From Vibrio agarilyticus (GTDB lineage: Bacteria > Pseudomonadota > Gammaproteobacteria > Enterobacterales > Vibrionaceae): DNA of 64,000 nt. Below the pieces are notes generated by a model. The model ran no database searches. It worked only from the letters and a program-made list of their open reading frames with translations, and was not told where the DNA came from. A program made the position numbers and the translations under genes. Location: contig NZ_JABAIK010000016.1 in assembly GCF_012641465.1 (NCBI RefSeq), forward strand, positions 1 to 64,000, in the 5' to 3' direction. Numbering within the stretch: position 1 is the stretch's first letter; every line of letters begins with the position of its first letter. Shown here piece by piece: positions 61,938 to 64,000 of this stretch.

Positions 61938-64000
61938 TCAGTAATGTTCATCATTTTTTAATATTTTTTTGAGCTGATCCTCATTCTGACAAGAAGAATG
62001 GATTTTGATCAGCCCTTGGCTAATGGCAATTTTGCACGCCGAGCGAATGTCACCATTGGTGAGGCTTGCCGCGGGCGCATTGTCGATGGCTTTAAAATGA
62101 ACCCACTGGCTGGTCTTATTGCTGAGGCTCACTTCACGTGCGATGTGCGTTGCCAGTAAGAGTAAATCAAGTAACTCTTGGTCATTCACTGCGGTATAAG
62201 CACGCGGTAAAAATGGGTAATCCGCAATTCCCATACGCACAATCGGTGAAATCGCGTGTTCTTTAGCAAAATCATTCACCCATTGTTGGATTTTGTGAAA
62301 TAGCCCTTCAGCACTATTGTCACTCCAGCTGCTGGGCTCAATATAAAGCAGGTTGGCATCAGAAAAGTGATAGAGCCGCGCTGGTGACTCCATTTTCTGT
62401 TTCAGCATGGCACCAAAGGCACGTTCAAGCTCGAGCCCAGATTTATAGCCATGTTTGATATACGTGCTGCGTAAAAATGGCAAGTCAATCATGGCAAAGC
62501 GCAATCGGTCATTCAGAGGTTCGTGAATCAATTCCCCTTGTTGCCACAGCTCGAAATTTTCGTTTGCTTTGCGCAGTGAGCTGGACAGTTTGGCGTTTAG
62601 CATGCGCAAGTTGCGCAGTTTTGAGCGAGAGTGGGTATATAGTTCTCGGCTGAGACTTTCAATTTTGATTTGCTGACGTGCCGACACGACCCCTTTACGA
62701 ATCCACATTAAAAACAGCATCACAGTGAGTAAAAATAAGCCAAAGGCAATGCGTCGTGTTTTAGTGTATTCCTGTTTTACCTCGCCCAGCTCTGTTGTTT
62801 GCGACGCAAAATAGAGACTTTGCTCGGCAAACGCTTTTTGCTCGCGAAAGGCTTCTTCGCTAATGTGGTTACGAACACCTTGCTCTTGATTGACGATGGT
62901 GTAGTAGTGGCGCAAGTTTTCCAACGCCAGTGTTGTATTGCCATCTTGCTCGTGTCCGAGCGCGAGTAACCGATAGGCACTTTGACGGTCAAACGAGCTG
63001 TGGTCGTTCAAACGGTCAAGAATATTTAAGGCGCTTTGTGCGTAGCTGATGACGTCAGCGGCGTCGTGTTTAAAATAGGCGATACCTGACTTCAGCAAAG
63101 CCGCTTCTGCTTGCTGTTCAGGAAAATCAGCAAATTCAAGCAGCTCATCGGCGCGTTGCAAGTACTTTTCCGCCAAAGGAAAGTTAAACAGTTGCAAATA
63201 GGTTGCAGCGAGCTGCTGGCGAATGGCGATAGCTTGTTGCAAATCGCGGTCGGTGCTAGCGTGGTCAAGCACATTAAAGTAATGCACTAAGGCAAGGTTG
63301 TATTTGCCCTGCTGATAATAAATCTTGCCCATCTGCTCCATAACTTGAGCCAAAATAGGCGAGTTAGGATAGGTGGCATAATAGTCAGCGGCTTGTGAAG
63401 CGTATTCAAGGGCTTTGTCTAGCACGTGGCGCTCTTGGAAAAGATCCGCTAATTGACGGTTTACTTTCGCCAGTCGCGCGCCATCATCAATTTCAATCGC
63501 AGTCCAATACGCATAAAGCAGCTCTGAAAGAGCAGCATTATAACGTTTTTGCCCCAGATAAAATTGTCCGAGCACGACACGATAATCAATCCAGGTGCGA
63601 TCGGTCTGTTTCGGGTTGAGTAACGCTTTCGCTTGGGTGAAAAAGTCAAGTGCGGCCAGTGGCGTATTGAGCGCGGCTGCCAATTGGGCGCGCTGCATTA
63701 ATACGCGATAACGCGTGGTTTTGGTCAGTTTAATTTGGCTATTGACGCTGGATAGGTCGGCTTCAACGGCGTCGAGCTCCTCTTGCGCTCTTACGTAGTT
63801 TTTGTCATGGCGCCAACTGAGTTCATTGTGCAGTAAGCGTAAATCGAGTGAAAGGTAATACAGTTTGTATTTTTCAGCTAACGCTTGAGCGCGTGCAAGA
63901 TAACGCATCGCTTGCTCGATATTGCCTTCAGTGTATTCGGCTTGCGCTAATGTTCGATACGCTTCAACGCTGCCATTTGGCGTGCGTAAAGTTCTATCGG
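61938..64000 (-). CDS. TPR-repeat membrane protein with GGDEF-like C terminus (5' end outside window)
   Basis: The frame is open to the window edge, so the N terminus is missing; 686 residues are visible. The first 370 or so are TPR-like helix pairs (e.g. AATYLQLFNFPLAEKYLQRADELLEF, QVMEQMGKIYYQQGKYNLALVHYFNVLDH). One membrane helix follows (IAFGLFLLTVMLFLMWIRKG), then a coiled coil (LRNLRMLNAKLSSSLRKANENF). The C-terminal 200 residues (AMIDLPFLRSTYIKHGYKSGLELERAF...RLYHFSDANLLYI) resemble a GGDEF fold without the signature loop. Periplasmic TPR sensing linked to a cytoplasmic, inactive GGDEF-like module is inferred. It lies 88 bp upstream of the other GGDEF gene, same strand. Confidence 0.75.
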   Translation of the reverse strand, partial: DRTLRTPNGSVEAYRTLAQAEYTEGNIEQAMRYLARAQALAEKYKLYYLSLDLRLLHNELSWRHDKNYVRAQEELDAVEADLSSVNSQIKLTKTTRYRVLMQRAQLAAALNTPLAALDFFTQAKALLNPKQTDRTWIDYRVVLGQFYLGQKRYNAALSELLYAYWTAIEIDDGARLAKVNRQLADLFQERHVLDKALEYASQAADYYATYPNSPILAQVMEQMGKIYYQQGKYNLALVHYFNVLDHASTDRDLQQAIAIRQQLAATYLQLFNFPLAEKYLQRADELLEFADFPEQQAEAALLKSGIAYFKHDAADVISYAQSALNILDRLNDHSSFDRQSAYRLLALGHEQDGNTTLALENLRHYYTIVNQEQGVRNHISEEAFREQKAFAEQSLYFASQTTELGEVKQEYTKTRRIAFGLFLLTVMLFLMWIRKGVVSARQQIKIESLSRELYTHSRSKLRNLRMLNAKLSSSLRKANENFELWQQGELIHEPLNDRLRFAMIDLPFLRSTYIKHGYKSGLELERAFGAMLKQKMESPARLYHFSDANLLYIEPSSWSDNSAEGLFHKIQQWVNDFAKEHAISPIVRMGIADYPFLPRAYTAVNDQELLDLLLLATHIAREVSLSNKTSQWVHFKAIDNAPAASLTNGDIRSACKIAISQGLIKIHSSCQNEDQLKKILKNDEHY

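Noticed and set aside
1-64000. CRISPR arrays, integron repeats, prophage or transposase genes
   Set aside because: No regularly spaced direct repeats, no attC-like arrays, no integrase, transposase or phage structural genes were seen on either strand.

Overview
The window reads as a stretch of the large chromosome of a Vibrio, most likely near the cholerae/fluvialis/furnissii group. Supporting points are gene order (ssrA-smpB-ratAB-bamE-recN-nadK-grpE-dnaK-dnaJ-minor pilins; pepD-permease-gpt-frsA-crl-proBA; nrdR-ribDE-ribBA-ribH-nusB-thiL-pgpA; dxs-ispA-xseB; pomAB-thiI; gcvA-ygdD-rlmM-xni-ppnN), sodium-type stator genes, Vibrio-restricted DUF families and many ERIC-like intergenic repeats. 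Species identity is inference. The sequence is almost entirely core genome; I see no prophage, integron, CRISPR array, transposase or defence island.

Layout. 1-5400: a periplasmic nucleoside phosphorylase-like gene behind a PurR box, a SatP-type acetate carrier, an alanine:Na+ symporter and an O-acetylhomoserine sulfhydrylase. 5520-15400: tmRNA (ssrA) and smpB (trans-translation), ratA/rnfH, bamE, recN with two LexA boxes, nadK, and the heat-shock genes grpE, dnaK and dnaJ, with three good sigma-32 promoters. 15586-19060: five type IV minor pilin/pseudopilin genes, one divergent from the other four. 19500-28900: AbgT-family transporter, tadA, mltF, purL (PurR box) and a DUF3622 gene. 28900-37350: AstE/AspA-like hydrolase, DUF3332 lipoprotein, pepD, NCS2 purine permease (PurR-like box), gpt, frsA, crl. 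Between pepD and the permease a strong rightward terminator ends a transcript with no annotated gene; it holds a 28-codon ORF and may be a dual-function small RNA. 37600-46330: proBA, then the riboflavin/nusB/thiL/pgpA run. 46510-49560: dxs-ispA-xseB on the minus strand. 49840-53290: pomAB behind a sigma-28-type promoter, then thiI. 53380-60000: the GcvB small RNA divergent from gcvA, DUF423, rlmM, a low-GC outer-membrane protein, xni, ppnN. 60287-64000: an unusual GGDEF protein and the 3' part of a TPR/membrane protein with a possible degenerate GGDEF domain.

Functional themes. Purine metabolism is spread over the window (nucleosidase, purL, permease, gpt, ppnN), and four of these loci carry sequences resembling PurR operators. 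Stress and quality control are clustered at the left (tmRNA/SmpB, RecN, GrpE/DnaK/DnaJ, BamE). Cofactor synthesis (riboflavin, thiamine, isoprenoid) sits in the centre.

The main non-genic content is an ERIC-family repeat: 13 full, inserted, truncated or collapsed copies, plus one 268-bp element with 24-bp inverted termini that begins and ends with the same TATACCCAA/TTGGGTATA. No wholly new multi-gene system is evident. The best leads are the orphan transcript at about 32.8-33.13 kb, the small basic ORF beside tadA, the ERIC deletion/insertion series, the PurR-linked nucleosidase with an Asp-to-Asn change, and the paired noncanonical GGDEF genes.
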